From NCBI GenBank assembly GCA_037951105.1, contig JBAMJV010008075.1, positions 1 to 64,000 on the forward strand: a stretch of DNA of 64,000 nucleotides. The letters run 5' to 3'. Positions 33,801-44,132 of the stretch are shown here, one piece after another (positions within the stretch are counted from its first letter, which is position 1; each line of letters begins with the position of its first letter). The translations under genes and the position numbers were made by a program. The stretch comes from Echinarachnius parma. Lineage: Eukaryota; Echinodermata; Echinoidea; Clypeasteroida; Echinarachniidae. The notes beneath the pieces were generated by a model. That model made no database searches. It had not been told where the DNA came from and was given only the letters and a program-made list of their open reading frames with translations.

Positions 33801-36800
33801 CACCGGCAAGAAAAGCACCACTACAAAAAAACAAAAAACAGATAGGAATCGGGACATGGAATGTACGCACGCTGCTTCAACCAGGAAGCCTATATATTCT
33901 GCTACACCAGCTGAAAGGATTTACCTGGGAAGTCATCGGGATCGCAAAAACCCACTGGACAGACATCCATGATGGTCACAGAATTCTATGCTCGGGCAAA
34001 GATAACATTCATAGAGAAGGAGTTGCATTGGTTCTTAGCAAAACGGCCAAAATGCTCTTCTTGGTTACAACCCTATCTCACCAAGAATGAGTTCAGAAAT
34101 ATTCGAAGTACAGACAGGATCAATAACCTTACTCCAGGTCTACGCTCCAAACACAGCCAATATCGAAGAGGAAATTGAGGAATTATATAACCTATTGCAA
34201 GGAACAGAGAAAACCCCAAGGAAGATCATTCTTGTGGTGACTTGAACGCAAAAGTAGGATCTGACTTCAAGCAAAGGAATCAGGTTATAGGTCAACACGG
34301 ACTCGGGAAGCCAATCCAAGAGGGGAAAAGCTTAATTTTTGCGCAGCAAACGACCTAATCATCACCAATACTCTATACAAACAAAGTTTTAAAAAACTGA
34401 CAGTGGACATGGGAATCACCAGTTCAAAAAACTCATAAGATTGATTTGATTATGATCAACAAAAAGTGGAAAAACTCGATCAGTAACTCAAGAAGCTTTC
34501 CCATTGCCGATGTAGGATCGAACCACCAGCTAGTTATGACTAACTTACGTCTAAAACGTAAAGCGAAGCCAAGACCACAGTATAGTACCTGAAGAGGTAT
34601 GATGTCTTTAGACTTAAAGCCACTAACATTCAAGCAGACTATGAAATTACAATAGGTGGAAGGTTTGGCCCTCTATTAGACGAAGATGACACAGACGTTG
34701 AGGGTCTATGGAAAGAAGTCAAAACAGCTTTTAACGAAACATCACAGGAAATACTGGGATATAAAAAGTCCAAGCAACAAGAACCCTGGATAAGCGAGGA
34801 AGTTCTCCAGCTGAGTGACGAGAGAAAGAAAGCTAAACAAGAAAAACAAAGAGACCCAAACAAGAGATCAAGATATAACTTACTTAACAGAGAAATTCGA
34901 AGGAAAACAAAAGGCTGCAAGGACAAGTGGATACAAGATCTATGCAATAAAGTGGAAACTTCACACCAGGCCACCATCTCCAAAGAAGTCTACGCTACAA
35001 TTAAACAAATCACCAAGAAATCTAATATCAGAATGCAGGCAGTGAAAAGCAAAGATGGAGAAATTCTCACCGAGATAGAAGACGTTAAAGAAAGATGGAA
35101 AGAAAGTTTTGAAGAATTGTACAATAATCATAACCTAACAAATAAAGAAGCTACCAACATACCACAGATGACCAGCCTCGATCCAGTCCCAGACATTCTG
35201 CGAGAAGAAGTTGAAAGGGCTGTTCGAAAACTCACAGAAGGGAAATGGATTCGACTGTATTACAGGAGAGTAACTTAAAGCTGCTGGGTCAACAGACATT
35301 GAAATACTCCACACTAATTGCAAAAGAAACCTTCCCAGCTGACTGGGAAAAGGGCATAATAACCCCAATTTACAAGAAAGAAAAAAACTCAATTGCGGAA
35401 ACTACCGGGGTATTAGCTTGCTCAGTCATGCAAGCAAAGTGTTCAGCATTATTCTCCAGCAAAGGATCATGAAGAAAATCGAAGAAGTGCTGTCCGAAGC
35501 ACAAGCTGGATTCCGCCCAGGACGATCCACAATGGACCAGTTGTTCACACTGAGACAAATGATGGAACAGCGCCTTGAAAAGAACCAGAGTCTTCTCTGC
35601 TGCTTCATCGATTTTGAAAAGGCATTTGGCAGGAAGGTCTATGGAAAGCAATGAAATTCTTTGGCTACTCATTTAAATAAATAAACATACTGCGAGCACT
35701 CTACCAACAATCTAACAGCGCAGTCAGCGTAAATGGTGAACTTACCGACTGGTTTAGAACCACAGTTGGTGAACATCAAGGTTGTGTCCTGTCCCCCAAC
35801 TATTCAACATCTTACTTGAAGTTGTGATGCTGTATGCTACACATGATGACACCATGTTTGGCGTACAGGTACATGCAGGGACACCTTATCAACAACCTAC
35901 GTTTTGATGACGACATTGCCCTAATAGCAGACAACGAAAAAGACCTGCAAACAATAGTCGACCAAGTACATGAGAGCAGTTCAAACTTTGGACTGAAAAT
36001 TAACATTTCCAAAACAGAAGTACAAGCCATAAGCAAACAACCTCAAAGACTGAGCATAAACATTGATGGAGAACAACTCAAACTGTGGAAAAGTACACAT
36101 ACCTGGGAGAAACAATAAGCCATACAGGATCATGCTCAGAGGAGGTACAACACCGAATTGGGAAGACCGCATTGGGGAGCATTCCAAGCTCTCGACAAAA
36201 TCTGGGCTTCTAAAGATGTACGCTGCTCAACAAAGGCAGAACTCTACAAAGTCCTGGGCCCCGTTGCAGAAAGAGATACAATCGATTGTAAGTTACGATT
36301 GATCGTAAGTCAGAAAATTTACGCGTCTCAACCAATCAGATTTGCGCATCTAGAACACGTGATCTGACTTACGATTAGTTGCAACTTACAATCGATTGTA
36401 TCTCTTTCTGCAACAGGGCCCTGGTGTTATAGATTCTGCTATACGGGGCAGAAACATGGACATTAAACAAGATCGATGAAAATAGACTCCACACCTTTGA
36501 GATGGCATGCCTCAGACGAATCATGGGCGTGACCAGACTTGACAGGATACGAAATACACATATACGAGCACAATTGCACATGGAAGAGACCATCATCGAC
36601 AGAGTTGCCACAAAAAGACTTCGATATGATTTTGGACATATCAACAGAATGAACCCCAAAAGATACCCCCACATTCTACTCAATGGAAATATACATGGTA
36701 AACGCCCAAGGGGGAGACCAGCAAAGAGGTGGATTGGCTGTATAAAGGCAGACTGCAACAACAGACACATTGACTCCCTGGCCAAGGCCAAAAGACTGAC

Positions 36801-36895
36801 AGAGGACAGGAAGGCGTGGCAAGCCGTTGTGAAACGGAAGCCATCACACATCCCAGCGATGGTGTGGACGGCTTAAGTAAGCACATGTAAGTAAG
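33801..36895 (+). pseudogene. RTE-like LINE inserted in pseudogene B
   Basis: Flanked by the 12-base duplication TAATGCCAGCAC (33789-33800, 36896-36907), splitting the tail relic of receptor B. The 5' part has the endonuclease start IGIGTWNVRTLLQPGSLY, IGIAKTHWTD and later GDLNAKVGSDF-like readings. The middle has RT motifs AQAGFRPGRSTMDQLFTLRQ, CFIDFEKAF, then FDDDIALIADNEKDLQ (FDDD in place of YADD) and LYGAETWTLNK; the end has MACLRRIMGVTRLDRIRN and RPRGRPAKRW. The 3' tail is (GTAA)n. Many frameshifts and stops; no frame longer than about 124 codons survives. Same broad class as 15655-16510. Confidence 0.88.
36256..36421. mobile_element. 166-base palindromic MITE inside the LINE
   Basis: Almost entirely inverted repeat: the left GTTGCAGAAAGAGATACAAT continues to CGATTGTAAGTT, and the right end is its inverse, both bounded by GGGCCC. 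Removing it restores the LINE reading K-V-L…LYGAETW. The target duplication is short (3-4 bases, CCTG-like) and ambiguous. Confidence 0.78.
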
Positions 36896-37442
36896 TAATG
36901 CCAGCACACCAATCTCAGAAGCAAACCACGTTTGCCATTCACAAGATGTTTACCCGAAATTAACCAACCAGAAGTTACCGTGTACTTCAGTCAACCTATA
37001 CATGCAGGCCTACTAAATATACCAAACAGTTCCTAGCTGTAATGATTGGACTTAAGAAGTGCGCCATCTCAGGTGAATTACTATACAGGCATGAATATGT
37101 AATATCGACATGCAGTCAAGGAACCAGGCAGTGTATTAGCTGGGCAATCGATCTACAAGCAGTTAATAAAGTAAGCTTCCAACTAATACTTGTGTCGTGT
37201 GTCTACTTGTATTATATCACAACATGATGTCAGGAGTGAAAGTGACTGTATATGTCTGATTCGATTCGCCATGAACTGTGTTGTAAAATTGCTAATTTGA
37301 ATCCGTTTTTGGAGGAGAGCTCCACGGTTGAAATGTGACCAGATATACCAGCCAGAAAAAGCTTCATATAGAACTGTACGGTTCAGTGATCGACAGTGCC
37401 TAGCTAGTATAAGGCCGACGAGAGCAGTTTGCAATTAGCGGA

Positions 37443-38330
37443 ATGGATCAACTGAAACCACCAAACCCACTGGACCTTGATGCTAGGAATCTTCCTCAGG
37501 CTTGGAAACTTTGGAGAGAAGAATTTGAGCTGTATGTTGATCTTGCTGGGTTGAGTGATGAGGCCAAGAAGGTCAAGCTCTTCGTGTATTTGGAGGGGGC
37601 GAGGGGCAGAGAACTGTATAAGACCCTGGAGATTAATGCAGCCGCAGCCGAAGATGACGTGTCTGGCTGAGATGAGCATGCGACAGTGGCGTTGGCAGTG
37701 GTATTATAGGCATATGACAAATATTGTAACCCTCAAAAGAATGAAACAGTTGATCGGTACCAATTTTTCACAAGACAGCAGCAGGCTGGTGAGACTCTGG
37801 AACAGTACAACATGGAGCTGAATGTGCTAGCATCCAGTTGTAACTTTCAGCATCTACAAGACTCACTGATTCGGGACAGAATAATAGATGGCATTCGGGA
37901 TGATGGTCTCCGTGCCAGATTATTGAGGGAGTCGTCAGATTTATCCCTCGACAAGTGTTTGAAGATCTACCACGCGCCAGAGTTGTCCAAGGAGAGGATG
38001 ATAGTCTTCGTTGACAACTTTGACAAGACTCAGGCAGACATTCATGCAGTACAGAAGTCATGGAAAAGGGACCAGTCCCGAAATCAACAGCGATGCAAAT
38101 ACTGTGGTGGTCGGCATGTGATGGACAAAGACTAGTGTCCGGCATATGGAAAAACCTGCAATAAATGTCACAGGCAAAACCACTTTGCGAAAGTGTGCCA
38201 AGCAAAAGTGGTTGGACCACGTGGGAATGCTACGCCTGCCCTGCATCAGATGGATGAAGAGAGTGACTATGAAGACTTCTTTGTTGATGCCATTGAGTCG
38301 AATGATCGAGGAGACTGGATGGTGGACCTC
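37443..38330 (+). pseudogene. Ty3/gypsy gag with two zinc knuckles
   Basis: The first frame (37443-37670) starts MDQLKPPNPLDLDARNLPQA with the capsid-like WKLWREEFELYVD. A frameshift near 37670 leads to the continuation QQQAGETLEQYNMELNVLAS (37780-38135) and RDRIIDGIRDDGLRARLL. A nucleocapsid with two zinc knuckles follows, CKYCGGRHVMDKD, a stop, CPAYGKTCNKCHRQNHFAKVC. Gag would form the particle and bind RNA; this copy has at least one frameshift and one stop. Confidence 0.85.
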
Positions 38331-38692
38331 AAGGTACGTACACAACAGGACGGTAAGATACAAGCTCGACACTGGCGCCAGTGTAATGTTGTCCCTCTTG
38401 GAGTACAAAAGCATCTTGATTCGACAATGGTGAAATCATCAGCAAGACTGGTAATGTACTCGGGCCACCAGATACATCATGTTGAAAAGTCAATATTCAG
38501 CTGTGAGTACAAGGGAAGATTTCACAATCTCCAGTTCCAGGTCATCGATTATCATGCACAGCCGATGTTGGGCCTGCAGACGTGCCAGCAACAAGGCTTA
38601 ATCAAGCGCGTCAACACGGTTCATCATGAAACAGCAGATGTGAAAGACAGATATGCTGATCTGTTTGACGTACTGGGCTGCATGCCAGGTAC
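38330..38692 (+). pseudogene. Ty3/gypsy protease
   Basis: Aspartic protease active-site motif LDTGASVMLS near 38366-38395, followed after a frame change by the flap region and QPMLGLQTCQQQGLI before the RT linker. Interrupted at 38693 by a mini-MITE. Confidence 0.78.
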
Positions 38693-38809
38693 CACGGGCG
38701 TAGACATGACATTGATACCCATTCAACTGGGGGGATGATCGATTCATTCACCCCCCCCCCCCCCCCCCCCCCCAGTTGAATAGGTATTACGTTAGTCGCT
38801 ACGCCCGTG
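38693..38809. mobile_element. Poly-G/C hAT-type mini-MITE, copy 3
   Basis: 117 bases with perfect 8-base duplication CCAGGTAC (38685-38692, 38810-38817). Ends CACGGGCGTAGAC and CTACGCCCGTG are inverse; core has CATTCAACTGGGGGGATGAT and a C tract of about 24. This is the best-preserved copy of the family. Confidence 0.92.
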
Positions 38810-38817
38810 CCAGGTAC

Positions 38818-40371
38818 ACATCATATTAAAGTAAGAGAAGATGCGGTTCCCAAAGTGCATCCTCCCAGAAAAGTACCCGTTGCCCTGAGAGGCAAAATCA
38901 AGACAGAATTGAAATGAATGAAAGATCTGAAGGGGATCAAAAGAGTGACAGAACCAACTGCATGGGTACATAGCATGGTCATAGTAGCCAAAAAGAACAG
39001 TGACAGGATGCGCATATGTCTTGATCCTAAAGAGCTGAATGAAGCAATCGAGAGAGAGAACATTTTCCGATGAAAACCATTGAGGAGGTTGTGTCTCACA
39101 TCCCCAACGCAAAGAAGTTCAACACACTTGATGCAAACTGCGGGTATTGACAGTTGAAACTTGATGAGGAGAGTGCAGAGTTGTGCACATTCAACACACC
39201 GTTCGGGCGGTACAAGTACTGCAGGATGCCCTTCGCTATCAAGTCCGCTCCTGAAATCTTCCAACGCACAATGTCTCACATGCTTGAGGAGTTGGAAGGC
39301 GTTGAAGTGGTGATGGACGACATTCTGATATGGGGAGAGATAACCGAACAGCATGATCGTCGGGTTGAAGCATGTCTTCAAGAGGACAACGTGAAGCTGA
39401 ACAGCAGCAAGTGCAAGATGGGAGTTGATGAAGTTGCCTGCATTGGCCATGTCCTTACAGCTGAAGGACTGAAATCGGACCATACCAAAGTAGAAGCTGT
39501 GCGCAACATGAAGCAACCTACAAACAAGAAGGAATTGCAGAGATATCTTGGAATGGTGAACTACTTTATGGGAAAGTTTTTGCCCAACTTGTCTGAAGTC
39601 ACAGCACCGCTGCGGATGCTGCTTTTTGGTGAAAATGACTGGCAGTGACTGGACGAGCAGCAGTCTGCGTTCGAGAAATTACAGGCGTTGGTCACGAATG
39701 CACCTGTCCTACAGTACTATGATGTGGATCTGCCAGTAATAGTAAGTGTAGATGCCTCTCAAGATGGAGTCGGGGCTGTGTTGCTTCAAAATGAGAAACC
39801 AGTGGCTTTTGCATCGAAAGCATTCACAGAGTATGAACAGCGATATGCACAGATTGAGAAGGAACTAGCTGCAGTCGTATACGGTGTAGAGAAGTTTCAC
39901 CAGTATGTCTTCATGCGGAGTTTTTTGGTAGAGTCGGATCATAAGCCCTTGGAAGCTATCATGAAGAAACCCCTAGCAGCAACTCCTCCTCGCCTCCAAC
40001 GCATGTTGCTGAAGCTGCAGAAGTATGACATCCAAATAACATACACAAAATGCACTCTCATGCACGTAGCAGATGCGCTTAGCAGAGACTACATCCACCA
40101 GAGTGAAGCCAATGATGACAGTCAGGATGTAGCAGTGTGCATGGTTGATTGCCTGCCAATATCGCCGGCCAGGCTAGATGAGTTGCAAGCCGAAACACAA
40201 GCTGATCATGTACTTCAAATACTCATGGTTACAGTGCGTGAAGACTGGCCTGAGAACAGGATGAATGTTGATGCAGAAATTCGCCTCTACTGGGACTACA
40301 GAGATGAACTCACAACCGAATGTGATCTTCTCTTTCGCAATAACAAAGTCATCGTTCCAAAGTCAATGTGA
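38818..40371 (+). pseudogene. Ty3/gypsy reverse transcriptase and RNase H
   Basis: RT begins with VREDAVPKVHPPRKVPVALR and VTEPTAWVHSMVIVAKK, RICLDPKELNEAI; stops occur near 38920 and 39150. The 39154-39648 frame has FNTPFGRYKYCRMPFAIKSA, VVMDDILIWG (catalytic DD), LNSSKCKMG and LQRYLGMVNY. After a stop near 39648 the RNase H domain (39688-40371) has VSVDASQDGVGAVLLQ, FASKAFTEYEQRYAQIEKEL and ESDHKPLEAIMKK. Catalytic residues of both domains remain, but the polyprotein is broken. Confidence 0.88.
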
Positions 40372-40374
40372 AAA

Positions 40375-41483
40375 ATGATGCTGAAGAAGCTGCATCATGG
40401 ACACCAAGGAATAGAGAAAACCAAGAGGCTGGCACGTGATGTGATGTTCTGGCCTGGGGTGAACGGTGACATCATAGACATGATACAACGATGTGATGCT
40501 TGCAGCACTCACGGAAACAGCAACATCAAAGAACCATTACACCGTCTTGACATTCCACAGAGACCATGGCAGAAAGTTGGCACTGATTTGTTGGCGCATC
40601 ATGGTGCTAACCGGCGCTATTTGTATTGTGAACAATGCTCTACCCCCCCCCCCCACCCCCCCCCCCCAAATGCATTGTGTTTTCGGATGGAATCGTTGCG
40701 CCTGATGGTGCTGTGTACATGGTTCTGGTTGACTACTATTCCAACTTCTTTGAGATTACCAAGTTGTCAACCACAAACAGCAACGCAGTGATTGCCGTGT
40801 GCAAACAGCAGTTTGTGCGACATGGAATACCAGCAGAGGTTGTCTCGGATAACGGGCCACAGTATGCCAGTGCTGAGTTCCGTTGCTTCAGTGAAGAGTA
40901 TGGTTTCCGACATACAACTTCATCCCCATTGTACCCCCAGTCGAACGGGAAGGCTTAAAGGGCAGTGCAGACAGCGAAGAATCTTCTCAAGAAAACAGCT
41001 CATGAAGGTGGAGATGTCTATCTTGCTCTGCTGACACTGCAGAACACCCCAGGTGACTGGCTTCCATCACCGGCACAAATGCTCATGGGGAGGAGGATCA
41101 ACACTTCGCTGCCCACGACTAACAAGCTCCTGCAACCTCACACAGTTAGTAGCACACTCGCTCAACACAGAAAGCAGGAGCTCCAGAAGAGGCAGAAGCG
41201 ATACTATGACCAGGGTGCCAGGTCGCTGCCGGTGTTGAAGTCTGAAGAGCGTGTATACTACAAAGTATCGTACCATATCAAGAGTGAGAAAGGTGGGCGG
41301 TATCGCAGGAACAGAAATCATCTAAGGAAGCGTCTGGCACCTGAAGGTAACATCCATGTTCCAGCAGACGAGGAAACGGAGGTATCAGAAGCGTGCTGGA
41401 GTGAAGCGAAGCCGCCCTCGCAAGAACGTGACTGGCACTACCCACTTCGACGTCGCAGACCCCCGGATATATTAGATTTGTGA
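40375..41483 (+). pseudogene. Ty3/gypsy integrase, active-site Glu lost to a stop
   Basis: H2C2-type zinc region HHGHQGIEKTKRLARDVMFW … CDACSTHG (40393-40515), first catalytic Asp in WQKVGTDLL (40575-40600), a 96-base insertion at 40609-40704, then [12 protein letters not shown] and the second Asp in [11 protein letters not shown] (about 40840-40870). The third catalytic residue, expected as Glu after QSNGKA, is a TAA stop (40955-40960 region). The C-terminal part continues in frame, RAVQTAKNLLKK, TPGDWLPSPAQMLMGRRI, to a GPY-like region ending 41483. Confidence 0.85.
40609..40704. mobile_element. 96-base poly-C insertion in the integrase
   Basis: Flanked by the perfect 8-base repeat ATGGTGCT (40601-40608, 40705-40712). 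Contains two C tracts. The ends AACCGGCGC and (inverse) CAGGCGC share only GGCGC, so the TIRs are weak; hAT-like by duplication length. Confidence 0.72.
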
Positions 41484-42068
41484 TAGAGATGAATACCATT
41501 TGGGGCAGAATAATCCCTTGGTATCATTTAGGTGTCAGGTAGTCCACCCTGACACTTGCACGTGTAAGCATTTTGCATTAAGGTTAATGTAGGTCTTACA
41601 TAGCGGATGGTAACTGTAGGAAAGGGGCAGAATAATCCCCTGGTTCCATCTTCCGGGTGTCAGGTAGTCTACCCTGACACGCATGTTTGTAATTTACCAG
41701 TATTTTGGTATTTGTTATTGTTATGCCAGAGTTACCCATGGCATTTTGAAGCTGTTGATAGTTATTGTTGCTAGTTTTAGTTATTTATTGAAGTTATTAA
41801 CATTCATTCAGTTAGGTGTGAAATGAAACAGGAATAATAACTTGGACACGGACTCATGAAGTAAATAAATTAGACACAAAGATTGAGAAATATTGAATGC
41901 ATGCATGCATTTATGAAAGGTACAATCAATTGTACATTATGTTATCTCACATAGTTTTAGATAATAAGTTTGGTGAGGTATACATTATTTTTAATCTGTC
42001 ATTGTTAATGAAAAGGGAGATGTCATGAGTGGACTTAAGAAGTACGCCATCTCAGGTGAATTACTATA

Positions 42069-42848
42069 GGGCAATTCCACGGTAACGGAAGGACATTCAG
42101 ACGCAATTTGTGAAATGTAATCAAATAATTCCAGGATCCTGCTTATGATTCATCATTGTAAATAACATTTCTGAGACTCTTGGTGGGACACCTTTGATTT
42201 CCTATTTTTTTTTTGTTTGGTTACATTACGTTTATTAGATATGGACACTAATGAGGCTGGTAACGGAAGGACGGCAAAATGGACATGGATTTTCAAGTTC
42301 TTTAGTTAGGATCCAATCTCTGTGAAGTTTCAAATGCTATCATGTTATATTGGCTCATAGTCCATTCCCTAATGTTCAAAGAGTATTACAACATTTATTT
42401 GAAAAAAATATGTCTATTGGTATATTAATTACAAGAAGTTAATTGCTTCACTGTTCGGTAACGGAAGGACAGTAACGGAAGGAGAGAGTTTTTGATTCAT
42501 TAAAAATATACTTTAGGGCTCTCAAAAAAATGAAATTTTAATGTGAACACATATTGTGATATCCAATCATCAAATTTGGTACCTTAAAACAGAAAACTAA
42601 TAGAAAGGAATGCAAAAAATGAAGAAAATCTAGAAATAGGCACTGTGTAGTCCCATGTGTATGGGTTCATGTATGGTGTCTGTTTCTCCTATCAGGAGAT
42701 GCCCAATATTTTTTTTTAATCATGTAAACTGAAAGGTATCATTATGTGATCATGATTTATGAAAAAATAATCCAGAAAAAATAAACAAGATCAGAAATAA
42801 TCCTCATTTGATTTTTCCACTTTTGGCTCATTTGGCGTGGAATTGCCC
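42069..42848. mobile_element. TA-target MITE inside the 3' LTR
   Basis: 780 bases with TIRs GGGCAATTCCACG / CGTGGAATTGCCC, flanked by TATA (TA duplication). The 5' LTR has the continuous ATTACTATACAGGCATG. The interior repeats GGTAACGGAAGGAC at least four times (42080, 42258, 42455, 42470). No coding content. Confidence 0.88.
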
Positions 42849-42980
42849 TATACAGGCATGAATATGATATCGGCAGTCAAGGAACCATGCAGTGTATGAG
42901 CTGGCCCATCGATCTACAAGCAGTTAATAAAATAAGCTTCCAACTAATCCTCGTGTGTCTACTTGTATTATATTACAACA

Positions 42981-43221
42981 CTTACTTAAATCAAGCAGAC
43001 GCACTTGGAGATCATGAACAAGAGAGAGAACTGTCGAGCAAGAGGCGGAAACACCATCTGGACCAACCTTAGATGAACTCCAGATAGTGTTCACAAAGTC
43101 ATCTTTTCCATAAATTATATCGACTATTCTAAGTATAGGCTTGATGAGTAAAAGTAAGAGGGAGTAAAAACGTGAATAAGAGTGATGATAAGATTAGTAG
43201 GCCTAGGACGGACTAGATATC
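42981..43221. other. Gene-free flank
   Basis: Sequence between the 3' LTR and the LINE fragment, with an open reading of about 60 codons spanning the LTR end that has no motif. Nothing recognised. Confidence 0.5.
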
Positions 43222-43690
43222 ACTCATTCATTCATTCATTAATTTATTTCTCGTAAAAGATACAATATACACATGGTAAAATTGACTGGAAATCACAAAG
43301 TAAGCCAATGGCTTGAGCGGGAAATGATTCCCTATAATAAACATGATAAAACAACATGATATAACATAACACACTTTATACAAAAACATAACGAGAAACT
43401 AATTACGTTATATACAAATCTACGCTTAACAAAACAACAATCAGACAAACACCCCCCCCCCCCCCCCGATGGATATATAATTGAGCATGGTAAGTAATAA
43501 GCATTGACAATACGTTTTTTTAACTTAGACCTAAAAGCACTTGTCAAGTTGACCTGTTTAAGAGTGGAATCGAGCTCATTCCAGAGTTTGCTTCCTTTAT
43601 AAATTACAGAGTTATTTTGTTTCAATGCTTAACGACAAAATTATTTCTGTTTCTTGGAAACTGGTGGATAGCGTGATTTCTTTTAAAACA
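43222..43690 (-). pseudogene. 5'-truncated CR1/L2-like LINE 3' end upstream of receptor A
   Basis: Minus-strand reading NNSVIYKGSKLWNELDSTLK and SAFRSKLKKRIVNAYY is the C-terminal end of CR1/L2-like ORF2 proteins (compare DSLFYKGPIIWNHIENEIRN at 25.6 kb). The (ATTC)n tail at 43225-43242 marks its 3' end. It interrupts the upstream flank shared by receptors A and B: the B flank reads GATATCACTCAGAAACAGGA without the insert. Confidence 0.82.
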
Positions 43691-44132
43691 GGATGTTATT
43701 GAAAATGAATCATTTCTTATTTGTGCATGCTTTGCGAAGCTCCTCCCTCCCCTAAATTATAGCCTGAGAGGTATTGAAATTTAAATAACTAGTTTCTGTT
43801 TATAATTACTCTATTCCCATACATATATGGATACCAGTGTGGAATATATAGCCACATCTAGGTTAGATAACAATAAACCAAACTTTGTTCAGCTTCATGA
43901 GTGCATAGCAGTAATTATTCATAGTAAGCAAATAACCATCGACTAGGAGGGTGATGAAAAAACTATACGTGCCGATGTGATCTGCGAAGGTACTGTCATG
44001 CCGAGGCGTATGCCGGATATAAGTGCATGCATATCAACGATAACTTTAGTTCAATCAACACATGTTGGATATTCTCGGTAGAGACCTTGTTTTTAATGTT
44101 GTTGTATTTAAAGTCATCATTAACAGAAAAAA
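43691..44132 (+). promoter_or_regulatory. 5' flank of receptor A, conserved with pseudogene B
   Basis: About 440 bases matching 32160-32530, including AGCTCCTCCCTCCCCTAAAT, TATAGCCTGAGAGGTATTGA, AAACCAAACTTTGTTCAGCTT-like and the leader ATTCTCGGTAGAGACCTTG just before the ATG. A TATTTAAAG at about 44105 lies too near the ATG to be a normal TATA box. The segment probably holds the promoter and 5' UTR, inferred from position and duplication only; about 110 bases at 43920-44040 are absent from B. Confidence 0.5.

Larger units (their letters stand above)
37038..42980 (+). mobile_element. Ty3/gypsy LTR retrotransposon, degenerate
   Basis: 5' LTR 37038-37224 (TGTAATGATTGG … ATATCACAACA) and 3' LTR 42021-42980 (TGTCATGAGTGG … ATATTACAACA), the latter enlarged by a 780-base MITE. 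A polypurine tract GAAAAGGGAGA lies directly before the 3' LTR. Internal order is gag, protease, RT, RNase H, integrase, the Ty3/gypsy order. No env-like frame is seen after integrase. LTR flanks show no matching target duplication. It landed in the remains of receptor pseudogene B, 130 bases after the RTE-like LINE. Confidence 0.9.

Noticed and set aside
37038-42980. An endogenous retrovirus with envelope
   Set aside because: After integrase there is no env-like frame; domain order and gag type indicate a Ty3/gypsy retrotransposon.
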